Below, one piece after another: positions 54,008 to 63,165 of a stretch of DNA of 64,000 bases. This DNA comes from Cyanidium caldarium. Taxonomy: Eukaryota; Rhodophyta; Bangiophyceae; Cyanidiales; Cyanidiaceae. The notes under the pieces were generated by a model, which had not been told where the DNA came from, made no database searches, and saw nothing but the letters and a program-made list of their open reading frames with translations. A program made the translations under genes and the position numbers. The stretch's first letter is position 1. Each line of letters starts with the position of its first letter. The stretch is from positions 434,001 through 498,000 of the forward strand of contig JANCYW010000007.1 of NCBI GenBank assembly GCA_026184775.1, in the 5' to 3' direction.

Positions 54008-54397
54008 GCACCCGACGGTGCGAGCTCGAATTCGACGACGCCGCGCGCAGATGAGCTCACCACCGCGCGATACCCTCGTGCGATATTGAGAGGGGTGTGA
54101 GAATAGTACGAGCAGCGCGTGCCCTAGAAGTATAGAACGGGGGCCACGCCAACCCACAGAGGGTGCCGCTGGGGTGCGAGATGAGCGACGCGCCCGTCTC
54201 CGTTCCCCAACCCACGCCCGAACGGGCACGCGCCGGCCGCGCATCGCCGATCGTCGCGCGATCGCATCGGCGCGGCGCCTCGGCGGGCCGCGGGGCGGCG
54301 GTTGCCCGTGTGGGCAGCTACCGAGACGGGGTTGCCGATTCCATCGCGCGACAGGAGGTGAGGTGATTCTGTGGCGGGCCATTCAGGAGGGGAGGGA
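54008..54397. other. Divergent promoter of the aminotransferase and PLGG1
   Basis: About 390 bases between two genes of the same pathway. No reading frame, repeat or RNA was recognised. A shared regulatory region is plausible but no motif was identified. Confidence 0.45.
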
Positions 54398-56131
54398 ATG
54401 TCTGTATCCTCCGTGCCCTGGTTGTGGGTGCCGCAACCGGGCACGGGTTGGAGGAGTGGCGACCGTCTACCTCGCAGCGGGGGCGGTGCTCGGTGCGATG
54501 GGCCGGCGTTTGGGCGTGTCTTCGTCGGACGCCGTCGCATTCACCACCGTCGCGCCCATTCCCATCCTCCCTCTCACGCTTCTGCCTCCTCTCAGCGGGC
54601 ACCGTTACGGGCGTGTGAGGCGCGGTCGACGCCCGCTCTACTCCGCCGCGAGCCGTTGCACTGGCTGCACCTGCGGCACTGGTCGCGGGACGGCAAGGCG
54701 CTGGTGAGTGCGTTGCTCGGTCTGACGGTCCTCGCTCACCTAGATCGTCTCCTGCGTCTGCGTTTCCTGCAGTATGGCATCGCCTTTCCGAGCTCGCTGG
54801 CCGGCATGATGCTGTTGGTGGCGCTGCTGGAGGCGCTGCATCGCCTGCCGGCCCCGAAACGGCTGTCTCCGGACCACGCGTGGCTGGGGGTGCGCACCAC
54901 CGCCACCACCGGCGGTGAGTGGATGGCGAGTCTGCTGCACGCTGCCGTGGAGTGGCTTACCCGCTGGTTGGCGCTGTTCTTCGTGCCCAACCTGATCATG
55001 CTGCCGTTGGCGCCGGTGCCGCGCGGGGCGCAGCTGGTACGCGTCGTCCTGGCGATGGTGCTGGGCGCGGCGCTGAGTCTGTACCTCAACGCCCGCATGG
55101 TGTTATGGCTGCAGGAACGAGTGCAAGTGCCAGCAGCCCAAAACATGCAGGCAGTATCTACAGAGGTGATCAGTGCTGGCGATGCCCTGCCCAGCCGCCC
55201 GCCATCGCCGCCGCGCCTCGCCGCACTGGGCGCCTGGGCGGTCGCTTGGGCGCTGTCGCTGTGGCAGGTGTGGCGCCAGGCGGCCATCGGCGCCGAATGG
55301 CGCACCGCCTCGCTATGGTTGGCGCTGTTATCCGGCACGGTGCTCGGGTTCGGACTCGGTCAGCGCATGCCGCGGCGGGTGCAACGCGCCGTGCACCCGC
55401 TCATCGCCAGCACGCTGCTGACCTATGCGACGGTGTGGCTGGTGTCGCGGGCGTGGTCGCTACCGTGGCTCACGGTGCTGGCAGTGTATCTGAAACGGCC
55501 GGGGTATGCGTGGTCGGTGCCCGCCTCGTCGGCCGCGCCCCTCCACGGCCGTCTGTGGTCGTTGGGCGGTCCGGGCAACGCCTTGCTCCATGTACTGGGC
55601 CCGGCGGTGCTCTCGTTCGCCTTTCAGGTGTATCGACGGCGCGCGCTGCTGCAGCGGTACGCGCGGCCGGTGCTGGGCGGCTGCCTGCTGGCCTCGGGCA
55701 CGGGCCTGCTGGGCACCGCCCTGTTGGCGCGCCTGCTCGGCCTGACCGCCGCCGCGCGCATCGCACTGGTGCCGCGCACCATCACTGCCCCGCTGGCCAT
55801 GGCCATATCGGGCATGCTCGGCAGCGACGCCACCCTCACCGCCACCATGGTGGTGCTGACCGGATTGCTGGGCGCCAATTTCGGCCAGCGCTACCTCGAC
55901 TGGGTGGTGCGCGACCGCCGCAACGGCAGCGCCGAGGTGGCCATGGCGCGCGGCATGGCCATGGGCGCATCGGCGCACGGACTCGGCACCGCCGCCATGA
56001 GCAACGAGCGCGAGGCGCTGCCCTTCTCCGCCATCGCCATGGCGCTGGTGGGCACCATCAGCACCACGCTGGTGTCGTTGCAGCCGTTTCGATGGCTGCT
56101 GTATGTCATGGCCGGTGTACCGCCGCCGTGA
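54398..56131 (+). CDS. PLGG1: Plastid glycolate/glycerate transporter PLGG1 (LrgA-LrgB fusion)
   Basis: A 577-residue protein from the ATG at 54398; the codon at 54371 is GTG. The first about 95 residues are Ser/Arg/His-rich, as in a transit peptide. The LrgA-like half has LRFLQYGIAFPSSLAGMMLL and FFVPNLIMLPLAPVPRG. The LrgB-like half has KRPGYAWSVPASSAAPLHGR, GPGNALLHVLGPAVLSFAFQ, LVPRTITAPLAMAISGMLGS and the ending AMARGMAMGASAHGLGTAAM. The SVT-PA and H-G-x-G-T-A elements are characteristic. In plants PLGG1 exports glycolate from, and imports glycerate into, the chloroplast during photorespiration. The divergent neighbour is the matching peroxisomal aminotransferase. Confidence 0.93.
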   Translation: MSVSSVPWLWVPQPGTGWRSGDRLPRSGGGARCDGPAFGRVFVGRRRIHHRRAHSHPPSHASASSQRAPLRACEARSTPALLRREPLHWLHLRHWSRDGKALVSALLGLTVLAHLDRLLRLRFLQYGIAFPSSLAGMMLLVALLEALHRLPAPKRLSPDHAWLGVRTTATTGGEWMASLLHAAVEWLTRWLALFFVPNLIMLPLAPVPRGAQLVRVVLAMVLGAALSLYLNARMVLWLQERVQVPAAQNMQAVSTEVISAGDALPSRPPSPPRLAALGAWAVAWALSLWQVWRQAAIGAEWRTASLWLALLSGTVLGFGLGQRMPRRVQRAVHPLIASTLLTYATVWLVSRAWSLPWLTVLAVYLKRPGYAWSVPASSAAPLHGRLWSLGGPGNALLHVLGPAVLSFAFQVYRRRALLQRYARPVLGGCLLASGTGLLGTALLARLLGLTAAARIALVPRTITAPLAMAISGMLGSDATLTATMVVLTGLLGANFGQRYLDWVVRDRRNGSAEVAMARGMAMGASAHGLGTAAMSNEREALPFSAIAMALVGTISTTLVSLQPFRWLLYVMAGVPPP

Positions 56132-56404
56132 AGAGAGCATGAGACGCGAGTGTCTGCTCGAGGATGAATTTCACGTGGCCGAACACCTGCCTACCGTAAA
56201 ACGGCGATGGATGTCTTGCCACGGCTCGCCCGCTGCCGCCCGGTCGCCGAGCAGCGGCGCGCGGCATGTGTTCTGCACGGGTGTGTGGGTGTGGGTGCTG
56301 CTCTTTCCGGCCCCGCTGCAGGTACTCGCGTGTCATCACCAAGTCGATTGACCGAAATGGTATTCAACGGTCACGGATCACACGACACTTTGTAACTCTG
56401 GAGC

Positions 56405-57475
56405 ATGCCTGCCAAGGAGGGCAAGGCCGTGGAGCGCAAGGGTCGACAGGCGCGATCCAAAGGTGGTGCGGCCCGGGCCGGAGCGGGTGCGCCGCGCGGC
56501 CCCGAAACGCCGCCGCCGCTGGTAGCGACGCGTCCTGTTGGCTCCGACGGGCACGACGTCAATCTGGCGGTGTTGCGGCGGTTGGTAGACGCCAGCGTGG
56601 ACGAGATTCTCTTTACCGCACCGCACGTGGTGGTGTACGACTACGATCCGCAAGGGCTCGGTTGGCGGCGGGCGGCGGTGGAGGGCGCGCTGTTCCTGGT
56701 GCGCTTCCGGGACCGGTCCTGTGCGCTGGTGGTGCACAACCGCAAGAGTCCGGAGAATCTGGTGGATCGACTGGCGCCGGGTCAGACGGTGGAGACCACG
56801 GACGAGTTTCTGATGTATCAGACGGCGGTATCGCCGCCGCCGGCCCGGGCAGTGTGGTTTCACGGCGGTCGCGCGGAGCGGGACGCGTGCGGCGGCGTGG
56901 TGCGAGAGGTGGTGGCGGTGTTGTTGCCGGATCGATTGGGGTGGTCGGGCGGGTTCGGTGGTGGTCATGATGCGGGTGTGTCCGGAATGTACGGCGCGCC
57001 TGCACCCTGGATGCCGAATACGACAGCAGCGCCTCTGGATCGATCGCGTCGGGAGGGTGCGACCGATCCTCAGCGACCGTCGCAACCGCCCAGTGTGACG
57101 CAGTTCTTCCACCGCATCGCTGCCGCCCCGTTGCGGCCGCCGGACGCTCCTCCTCCGCAGCCGTTGTGGACATCTACGGCACCGACAGGGAATCCCGCGG
57201 GGGCGCCGTCGAGCGGCGGCGACAGCGTGCCAGAATTTACGGTTTATCATGCGACCGATGTGGAGGCGCCGCATCGACCACCGACCGACGGGAGTGTCGC
57301 CCTCGGCACGGGGTCGGCGGTGGTCGATGCGGCGCGCGCTGGCATTCTGGCGGCGGCCGCACAATGCGCACACCGAGCGACGCGTGAGGCACTCCGTGCG
57401 GAGCTGAGTGCGCTTTTGAACGATCCCGAGGCGTTTGAACGCGCCTATCTAGTGTACAAGCGGCGATCGGGTTAG
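56405..57475 (+). CDS. DCP1: mRNA-decapping activator DCP1
   Basis: A 356-residue protein. After a basic leader (MPAKEGKAVERKGRQARSKG), an EVH1 domain occupies about residues 45-150. It contains NLAVLRRLVDASVDEILFTA, PHVVVYDYDPQGLGWRRAAV and EGALFLVRFRDRSCALVVHN. The RKSPENLVDRL that follows is typical of DCP1 ('NRxxxxNLVE'). A Pro/Gly/Ala-rich linker leads to a C-terminal helix, LRAELSALLNDPEAFERAYL, matching the trimerisation domain of plant/animal DCP1, which yeast lacks. DCP1 stimulates DCP2 to remove the m7G cap in P-bodies. The stop faces the cyclin stop (107 bases apart). Confidence 0.88.
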   Translation: MPAKEGKAVERKGRQARSKGGAARAGAGAPRGPETPPPLVATRPVGSDGHDVNLAVLRRLVDASVDEILFTAPHVVVYDYDPQGLGWRRAAVEGALFLVRFRDRSCALVVHNRKSPENLVDRLAPGQTVETTDEFLMYQTAVSPPPARAVWFHGGRAERDACGGVVREVVAVLLPDRLGWSGGFGGGHDAGVSGMYGAPAPWMPNTTAAPLDRSRREGATDPQRPSQPPSVTQFFHRIAAAPLRPPDAPPPQPLWTSTAPTGNPAGAPSSGGDSVPEFTVYHATDVEAPHRPPTDGSVALGTGSAVVDAARAGILAAAAQCAHRATREALRAELSALLNDPEAFERAYLVYKRRSG

Positions 57476-57582
57476 GCGAGATAGCGAGCGGCGGCGGCCG
57501 CTGCTGGTGCGCGTCTGCGCACCGGAGTGATCGATCAGCTCGAGCGGGCGCGTCATGGCGTCGGCTCACGTTCCTCCCTCAC

Positions 57583-59250
57583 TTATTTCATCGGCTGCCG
57601 CATCGAACGGGTGATGGGGCGCGGGCACGACCGCTGCGCGCGGCAGCACCGGGTGGCGGATAGGCAACGGCGCGTCTGGCAACATCCCTGCGCGCACCGA
57701 CCGCGTTGAGCATGCGTCAGGTGGTCCACCTGCGTGCGATCGGCTGACGCGGTCGGTTGCAGCGGCGAGGCGATCCAGCGCGCCGGGGATGCACAACTCG
57801 GCGCCGAGGTGCCCGCCACCGAGAGCGGTGAGATGCACGACGGCGCGCTGATGTCCGCATCGGCGGCGCGCAGCGTCCACCCAGCGCACGCGATGGGACC
57901 CGCCACCACCGCGCAGTCCGTCCGGGGCGTCGTCGGCGATGCGCGGTAACCGTCACCGGCCAGCAACCACTCGGACACCGACAGCGCCGATGCGACCACC
58001 GGCTCCAACGCACCCGCGCCTTCCCAGCGCGCGCTCTGCAGCAGCCACCGCTGCCACGCCGAGGCATGGACGGCATCCTTGGCCGTCAGCTCGCCGGGCT
58101 GGTATTCCCGGATGCGCATGGCGGCGATCAGGCAGCCGAGACCGACGGCGCTCGGGACGCAACTGCCCATCACGCCCGCCGCCGACATGACCGCATCGCA
58201 TAGCTGCATGGCCAGGCGGCGCACGCCCTCACACTGCACTGCGTACGCTTGAATAAAGACCACCGCAAAGTGGTACGGCGTCACCGGCACCAGCTCCCAA
58301 CCGAGCGTGTCCAGCAGCACCGCCTCCACCGCCATCACCAGTGCCGGCGACAGGCTGCCCACGGTGTCGGGGCCGTCGGGCGCCGATATCGGCGGCGCTG
58401 GCCACTCCGACACCCACACGTCCAACTTTCCGGGCGAGCGCTCGTGTACTTTGCTGGCCACCCACAGCGCAGCGATGGCCACCGCCGGCATGCCCACCTC
58501 CATCAGGCGCGCCATGCGGCCCGCCGCCGAGGCATCACCGACGGCGGTGGCGGTGATGATCAGCCGCGGCATGGCGCGGTCCAGCAAGTTGACCGCCGCC
58601 GCCGCCGTCTCCAGCGAGGGGGCGCAGTGGCGGATGGCGTCGACTTGTGCCCGCCGCAGTTGCGCCACCCGGTGCGCCAAGACGTTCGCGTCCGGCGGCA
58701 TGCCGGCAGCGCGGCTGCCGCAACAGCTGCTGCCAGCGGGGGCGAAAGCGGTCGCCGCCATCGCCCCCGCCCAATCCCACCAGCCGTCGCGGCAGCCGAC
58801 GGCCAGCTTGTCCTGCTCATAGCGATGTTCGGCCGCCAGATAACGCTCCAACACTCCCCAGCCGTCGTCGCCAAACTCGGCGGGAGCTTGCAGCGGCGCG
58901 CACGCCCACGGCTGCGCACAGAGGCGCTCGTCGTCGGCGAGCGCGGTCCGGTCGAACACGTCCGGCTCCCAGACGGTCTCGCCGTTGCAACGCAAATCCA
59001 CCGCCTCCAGGTGTCCACGTTCCTCCGTCGATGCCTCCGTGACCGCAGACCCGCAGCGCCAACGTAACGCCGCCGTCACGCTGCCGAGCGCCGACGGCAA
59101 CGCTGCGTACGCTGCAACCGGAGGCGCCGCGGGCTGCCCGCTACCGTGCTCGAGCGGCATCCCGCCCGGCAACGACACCAACGACAACGGCGAGGCGCTC
59201 TCGTCCTGATCGTTTTCGCCGCCGAAAACTGCCGCGTACCGCAGAGACAT
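57583..59250 (-). CDS. D-type-like (G1) cyclin
   Basis: A 555-residue protein from the ATG at 59250 (MSLRYAAVFGGEND); the upstream frame start is only GTG. The N-terminus carries VDLRCNGETVWEPDVF, which looks like a degenerate plant CycD LxCxE segment (final Glu not in register). A cyclin N-fold spans about residues 130-290: VLERYLAAEHRYEQDKL, AAAAVNLLDRAMPRLI and VGMPAVAIAALWVASKVHE. Then LVMAVEAVLLDTLGWELVPV and TPYHFAVVFIQAY match the D-cyclin block 'LxxLxWRLxxVTPxxF' leading into the C-fold. Ala-rich inserts lengthen it. It would bind a CDK and drive G1/S, where red algae have few cyclins. The C-terminus is unconserved. Confidence 0.7.
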   Translation of the reverse strand: MSLRYAAVFGGENDQDESASPLSLVSLPGGMPLEHGSGQPAAPPVAAYAALPSALGSVTAALRWRCGSAVTEASTEERGHLEAVDLRCNGETVWEPDVFDRTALADDERLCAQPWACAPLQAPAEFGDDGWGVLERYLAAEHRYEQDKLAVGCRDGWWDWAGAMAATAFAPAGSSCCGSRAAGMPPDANVLAHRVAQLRRAQVDAIRHCAPSLETAAAAVNLLDRAMPRLIITATAVGDASAAGRMARLMEVGMPAVAIAALWVASKVHERSPGKLDVWVSEWPAPPISAPDGPDTVGSLSPALVMAVEAVLLDTLGWELVPVTPYHFAVVFIQAYAVQCEGVRRLAMQLCDAVMSAAGVMGSCVPSAVGLGCLIAAMRIREYQPGELTAKDAVHASAWQRWLLQSARWEGAGALEPVVASALSVSEWLLAGDGYRASPTTPRTDCAVVAGPIACAGWTLRAADADISAPSCISPLSVAGTSAPSCASPARWIASPLQPTASADRTQVDHLTHAQRGRCAQGCCQTRRCLSATRCCRAQRSCPRPITRSMRQPMK

Positions 59251-59976
59251 GCCGCCGCAGACGATGCCGTGCTGTGCGCAGTGCACCGCGCGGTCCGAGA
59301 GAGCGCCTGACGATCGCCACCCGCCACCAACAACCGGCCGAGGAAATCTGTCCCGGGATTCACTCCCTAGAATGCAGCGGTATGCGTGCTAGCGCTGCTG
59401 CCGTTTGCAGGCGCGCTTTTGCCGCCGACGTGCCCGCTACCGCGCTCAACGGCAACAGCAGTGCAACGCGCACGTCACGCGAGCGTTGGCCCCATCGGCG
59501 AGACGCGCGTGCACAACGCTGCGGATCGGGGAATGTCACATCGGTGCGCCGCTGCTGAGCTGTTGCGTCACACGCGCGGCGGGGTCGTGACCATGGGAGC
59601 GCGCGCTGCGCGGGGAGCGGCGAGAAACATCTCCGCGCGGGGACCGTCGGGAGAAAACGGGGAGCGAGAAAAAAATTCGGACGTACTTGAGGTGGTGCGC
59701 GGGAGAGAGGAAGGTGGAGTGCGAAGGGAAGTGGCTGGGCGTTGGATTCTGTTGCAGGTTGGCGCGGTGGTTTCTGCAGTTCGATCGGGTTCGTGACGAC
59801 TGTGCCCTCGATCGGTGTACGCGACCGCCCGTTGTGATGTAAATTCACCCTTCGCTTCCGGGCATGCGCGACCGATCTGCGTCTCTCTCTTCATGAACGC
59901 TGGTGACTGAACCGACGTGTTCCTCCTGGCGTCGGGCTCGGACGCCGCGCTTTATCACCTTCGTTGACCGCTCTAG
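59251..59976. other. Intergenic, may hold a 5' exon of the next coding region
   Basis: About 725 bases. No complete gene is seen. Because the coding region at 59977 has no ATG in its frame before 60382, an upstream exon with the start codon could lie here (for example ATG at 59893). No splice donor can be assigned with confidence. Confidence 0.4.
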
Positions 59977-60666
59977 CCGAGTGCGCCGCCTCCGGTGCTG
60001 CCGCGGCGTCCTGACACGGCGGACGTGACTCGACATCGAGAGAGCAAACGCTTGGCGCGGACGCAGTTGTGGGAGCGACTGGGAGAACATCTCGAGGAGC
60101 GCGACGCCTGCAAGTTCGAGCTGCTACTGGGACACTGCGCCTACGACGACCTCCTCACCGAGGACGAGTTTCGCAACACTGCGCCCAACGGCGTCTCGCA
60201 TCCGCGCTGTGTGCTGCGGGATCTAGGCAAACGCGAGTTGCCGTTGGAGACGTGCCGCACTGTGCACAACTTGCTCTGGTACCGCGGTGCGGCCATTCTG
60301 TCGCTGCATCTGTTGCGAGAGACGCAGACGCTGGAGTGACAACAGTTCACCCTCTTTACGGTGGGATCGCTGGCCGACTTTATGGATGCAGAGCATCCGA
60401 GAACGGCCGGCTTTCGCCAGGCGTTTCTCCAAGAGCGCTTTCTCCTGCATCGGCATCGGGTGGCGCCCACCGTGCAGCGTTTCCTGCGGAACCGGTGCTT
60501 TGCGTCGGCGGCGCCGCCGTCGCTGCCCAGCACCTTTGATGCGGCGCTGGTCGGCGAGTCGTGGCGGCAGCGCCACGCCAAGTCGGATGCGAACGTGGAG
60601 GCTTTCTTCGAGCGGGTGTTAGGTACGCGGATCAGTGAACAGATTCATGGCCTATATCGAGAATGA
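59977..60666 (+). CDS. Unrecognised coding region crossed by one in-frame TGA
   Basis: One frame is protein-like from after a TAG at 59974 to the stop at 60664-60666, except for a single TGA at 60337-60339. The upstream part contains LWERLGEHLEERDACKFELL, YDDLLTEDEF and LETCRTVHNLLWYRGAAILS, with no ATG. The downstream part contains VGSLADFMDAEHPRTAGFRQ, RHRVAPTVQRFLRN and ERVLGTRISEQIHGLYRE, with its first ATG at 60382. The other frames read as low-complexity noise. No family is recognised. Options: a spliced gene with a missing first exon and a small intron over the TGA, two adjacent short genes, a decaying gene, a base error, or TGA recoding. Confidence 0.45.
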
Positions 60667-60866
60667 AGGTCTCAGAAGGACGTACCGATATGATCTATAC
60701 AATTTGCACGTGTAACGAGGCTCGCCCTGGCGCCCGACCCGTATAAAACTGGACGGCGGCGACGACCGATCGATCGCGCGGTCGGATCGAACGCGTCAGC
60801 GACGCGCGGCGCTTGCGGGTGTCGGGCGTGCGCTTCGGCAGCTGCCAGCGACGGACCCATTGCCCC

Positions 60867-61352
60867 ATGTTCCCCGTCAATTTCGTGAGCAGCGTGATCG
60901 GCGCCCGTGTTGCCAGTGCGTTCTGGGGCTTGCCCTGGACACGAAGTCCCAGTGCCCTGGAAACAGAGGAGCGGGCGGTGTGCACGCGGCGGCCGGCGGT
61001 GCCGCTGCGCATGGCCAAGCACGCGCAGAAGAAGGCCACCGAGAAGCACAACCGGCGCCGCCCGAAGAAGCGCAGCCCGAGTCAGCGGAAACGCAAACCG
61101 ACGGTGTACGGGTGGGAGAACGAGGAGGAGGGACCAGACTATGGCATCGAGCCGGGTGCGGGGGAGATCCCCGAGGAGTTTACCGCGAAGCTGGGACGTT
61201 ATACCAGGGCGCGACTGGAGAAATTGGAGCAGCGTCGGGCGGAGAAGCAGAAAAAGTATCAGAAGAATGCAGGTGGCGGTGAGACGGTGGCGGCCAAGAC
61301 CGAGGTGGTGCCAGCCACCCAAGTGCTTGACCCCTCCAAAGAGGCCTCATGA
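60867..61352 (+). CDS. Plastid ribosomal protein cL38 (PSRP6)-like
   Basis: A 161-residue protein from the ATG at 60867. The leader MFPVNFVSSVIGARVASAFW (early Phe, 'ASAF') and the following about 30 residues look like a red-algal plastid transit peptide. The mature part begins near MAKHAQKKATEKHNRRRPKK and runs on to SQRKRKPTVYG. That matches the plant plastid-specific 50S protein PSRP6 in register over 27 residues (KK-x-T-x-x-H-x3-RPKK-...-KRKPTVY). A charged helical extension (RYTRARLEKLEQRRAEKQKK) follows that plant PSRP6 lacks. It would be a small basic protein of the chloroplast large subunit. The recall of the plant sequence is from memory, so the assignment needs alignment. Confidence 0.6.
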   Translation: MFPVNFVSSVIGARVASAFWGLPWTRSPSALETEERAVCTRRPAVPLRMAKHAQKKATEKHNRRRPKKRSPSQRKRKPTVYGWENEEEGPDYGIEPGAGEIPEEFTAKLGRYTRARLEKLEQRRAEKQKKYQKNAGGGETVAAKTEVVPATQVLDPSKEAS

Positions 61353-61512
61353 GTTTTACGGGGAGTGATGGAGGTGGCGTTCCAAGAGCGTCACTTTCTC
61401 TAACGAGCGCCATAAAGTGAACTTTTCCCCCGGCAGCGGCGCCCGCGCAACCCGACGGACGGTGGCGCGGCGATATTCCGATTCGGTCGGTTGCGCAGCT
61501 CCGGAGCGCCCT

Positions 61513-63165
61513 ATGGAGCGGTACCGCTTGCCCGGGGCGTACTTGCAAGTTCGGTGCTCAGAGGCGCAAGTGAACAAGCGGGTGGCGTTATACAGCAACC
61601 GGGCAGGAGACGAGGCGTACACGAACGATGACGAAGACCGCCGCAGCTTTGTGGTGTGCGTGCCCGCAGCGCAGTGCCCGCTGCGGGTGTACGACCCGCA
61701 AATGTACCACACGGCGGTGTGTGCGTCGCGCGTGACCTTCCCGGACGGCGTGCACGGCAAGCTGTACTACCGCGGGTACGACGTGGAGGAGTTGGTGGCC
61801 TCGGCAGCCGGTGCGTCGTTCGAGGAGGTGGCGTTCCTGCTCATCAACGGCGAGCTTCCGGACGCGGCGGCTTTGGCCCAATGGCGTGAGCTGTTGCTAT
61901 CGCACACGTTTCTTCACGAGGACATTCTGGCACAGCTGCGCACCATACGCCATGACGCGCACCCTATGGGCAGTCTGATATCGGCGGTGAGTGCGCTGAG
62001 CACGTTCCATCCGGAGGCGAATCCGGCGTTGCGCGGGGCGTCGTTGTACGCCGAGAGCGAGGAGGCGCGCAATAAGCAGGTGTACCGGTTGCTGGGAAAG
62101 GTGGCCACCATTGCGGCGTGTGTGTGGCGCGCCAAAATCGGCCGCTCGTTTGTGCCGCCCTGCACCGTGTACGGGGAGGGCGATAACAGTGAGCGGAACG
62201 CGGTGAGCTATGTGGGGAATTTTCTGCGCATGCTGGACGGATTTGTGCCGCACGCGGCGCTGGTGTCGATTGTAGAGCGCGCCTGGATCGTGCTGGCGGA
62301 CGACGGTCTGAATTGTGCCACCGGGGCGCTGCGACACGTGGCCAGCTCGGGTGCGGACCCGTATGTGTGTGTAGGCACGGCCATGGCGGCGATGTACGGC
62401 GAGCGTATCAGTGGGGTGGGCAAGGCGGTGATTCGCATGTTGGAGGAGCTGCATGCGCATGTGCAGCACGCGCGCCTTCCGAGTGCGGAGGCGGAGCGGG
62501 ACTGTATCGCCGCGTATGTGGATGCTCGGTACAAGCGCCCCCGACGACGGTTGCAGGGCTTCGGCCACGTCAACTACAAGCAGTACGATCCGCGTGCCCG
62601 AGTACTGAAGCAGTTGTGTCTCGAGGCGTGTCAGTTGTTCGAGGACCCAGAACCGTTGCTGCAGCGGGCGCTGCAGCTTGAGGAGGTGGTGCTGGGCGAT
62701 GCGTGGTTTGCGGTGCGGCGAGTGTGGCCCAACGTGGACCTGTACTTGCCGCTGCTGCTGCGCCTTGTGGGTTTGCCGCTGGAGTTTTATGCGGTGTTCG
62801 TGGCGGTGCCGCGCACCGCGGGGTGGGTGGCGCACTGGCTGGAGGGGCTGGACGACGGGGATACGCGAATATATCGGCCGCGACAGATCTACGTCGGCGA
62901 GTCGGAGCGGGAATATGTGGGGATGGAGGAGCGAGTCGAGGTGGGGGGCGGGGGCCGGACCGGAGTGTTGCCGGACAGTCCGTCGGCAAGCGGGAATCGG
63001 AGGGAGATGCTGGCGGCGAATCGGGCGCTCTCCAGAATGGTGCGGTCGGTTTCGGTTTATCAACGGAGAAGCACGTTGGCCGAGCAAAACGAGGAGGACC
63101 AGCCTTTCTGTTGCCAACGTCATAGTCGCGGGCGTGCTGCGAAAGCAGCGCCACCTGCCACGTGA
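61513..63165 (+). CDS. Citrate-synthase-like protein lacking active-site histidines
   Basis: A 550-residue protein from the ATG at 61513 (MERYRLPGAYLQVRCSE). The fold is clear: LYYRGYDVEELVASAAGASF, EEVAFLLINGELPDAAALAQ, HPMGSLISAVSALSTFHPEA, GFGHVNYKQYDPRARVLKQL, VWPNVDLYLPLL and DTRIYRPRQIYVGE, closest to the peroxisomal/plant glyoxysomal branch. Using pig numbering, His320 (GFGH) and Asp375 (NVD) remain. The DHE-x-N block is DDGLNCATGALRH, losing His238. The GPLHGGANE block reads GERISGVGK, losing His274. Hence normal citrate synthesis is unlikely. There is no clear PTS1 or PTS2. The C-terminal 70 residues are Gly/Arg-rich and unconserved. Confidence 0.85.
   Translation: MERYRLPGAYLQVRCSEAQVNKRVALYSNRAGDEAYTNDDEDRRSFVVCVPAAQCPLRVYDPQMYHTAVCASRVTFPDGVHGKLYYRGYDVEELVASAAGASFEEVAFLLINGELPDAAALAQWRELLLSHTFLHEDILAQLRTIRHDAHPMGSLISAVSALSTFHPEANPALRGASLYAESEEARNKQVYRLLGKVATIAACVWRAKIGRSFVPPCTVYGEGDNSERNAVSYVGNFLRMLDGFVPHAALVSIVERAWIVLADDGLNCATGALRHVASSGADPYVCVGTAMAAMYGERISGVGKAVIRMLEELHAHVQHARLPSAEAERDCIAAYVDARYKRPRRRLQGFGHVNYKQYDPRARVLKQLCLEACQLFEDPEPLLQRALQLEEVVLGDAWFAVRRVWPNVDLYLPLLLRLVGLPLEFYAVFVAVPRTAGWVAHWLEGLDDGDTRIYRPRQIYVGESEREYVGMEERVEVGGGGRTGVLPDSPSASGNRREMLAANRALSRMVRSVSVYQRRSTLAEQNEEDQPFCCQRHSRGRAAKAAPPAT

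Noticed and set aside
60335-60388. A spliceosomal intron removing the TGA at 60337
   Set aside because: Candidate GT...AG pairs either are only about 10 bases, shift into a low-complexity frame, or lack a recognisable branch site. It is kept only as one of several options.
60660-60700. SECIS element downstream of the TGA-containing frame
   Set aside because: An ATGA and a TGAT occur about 24 bases apart, but no stem of adequate length can be paired between them, so it does not support Sec decoding.
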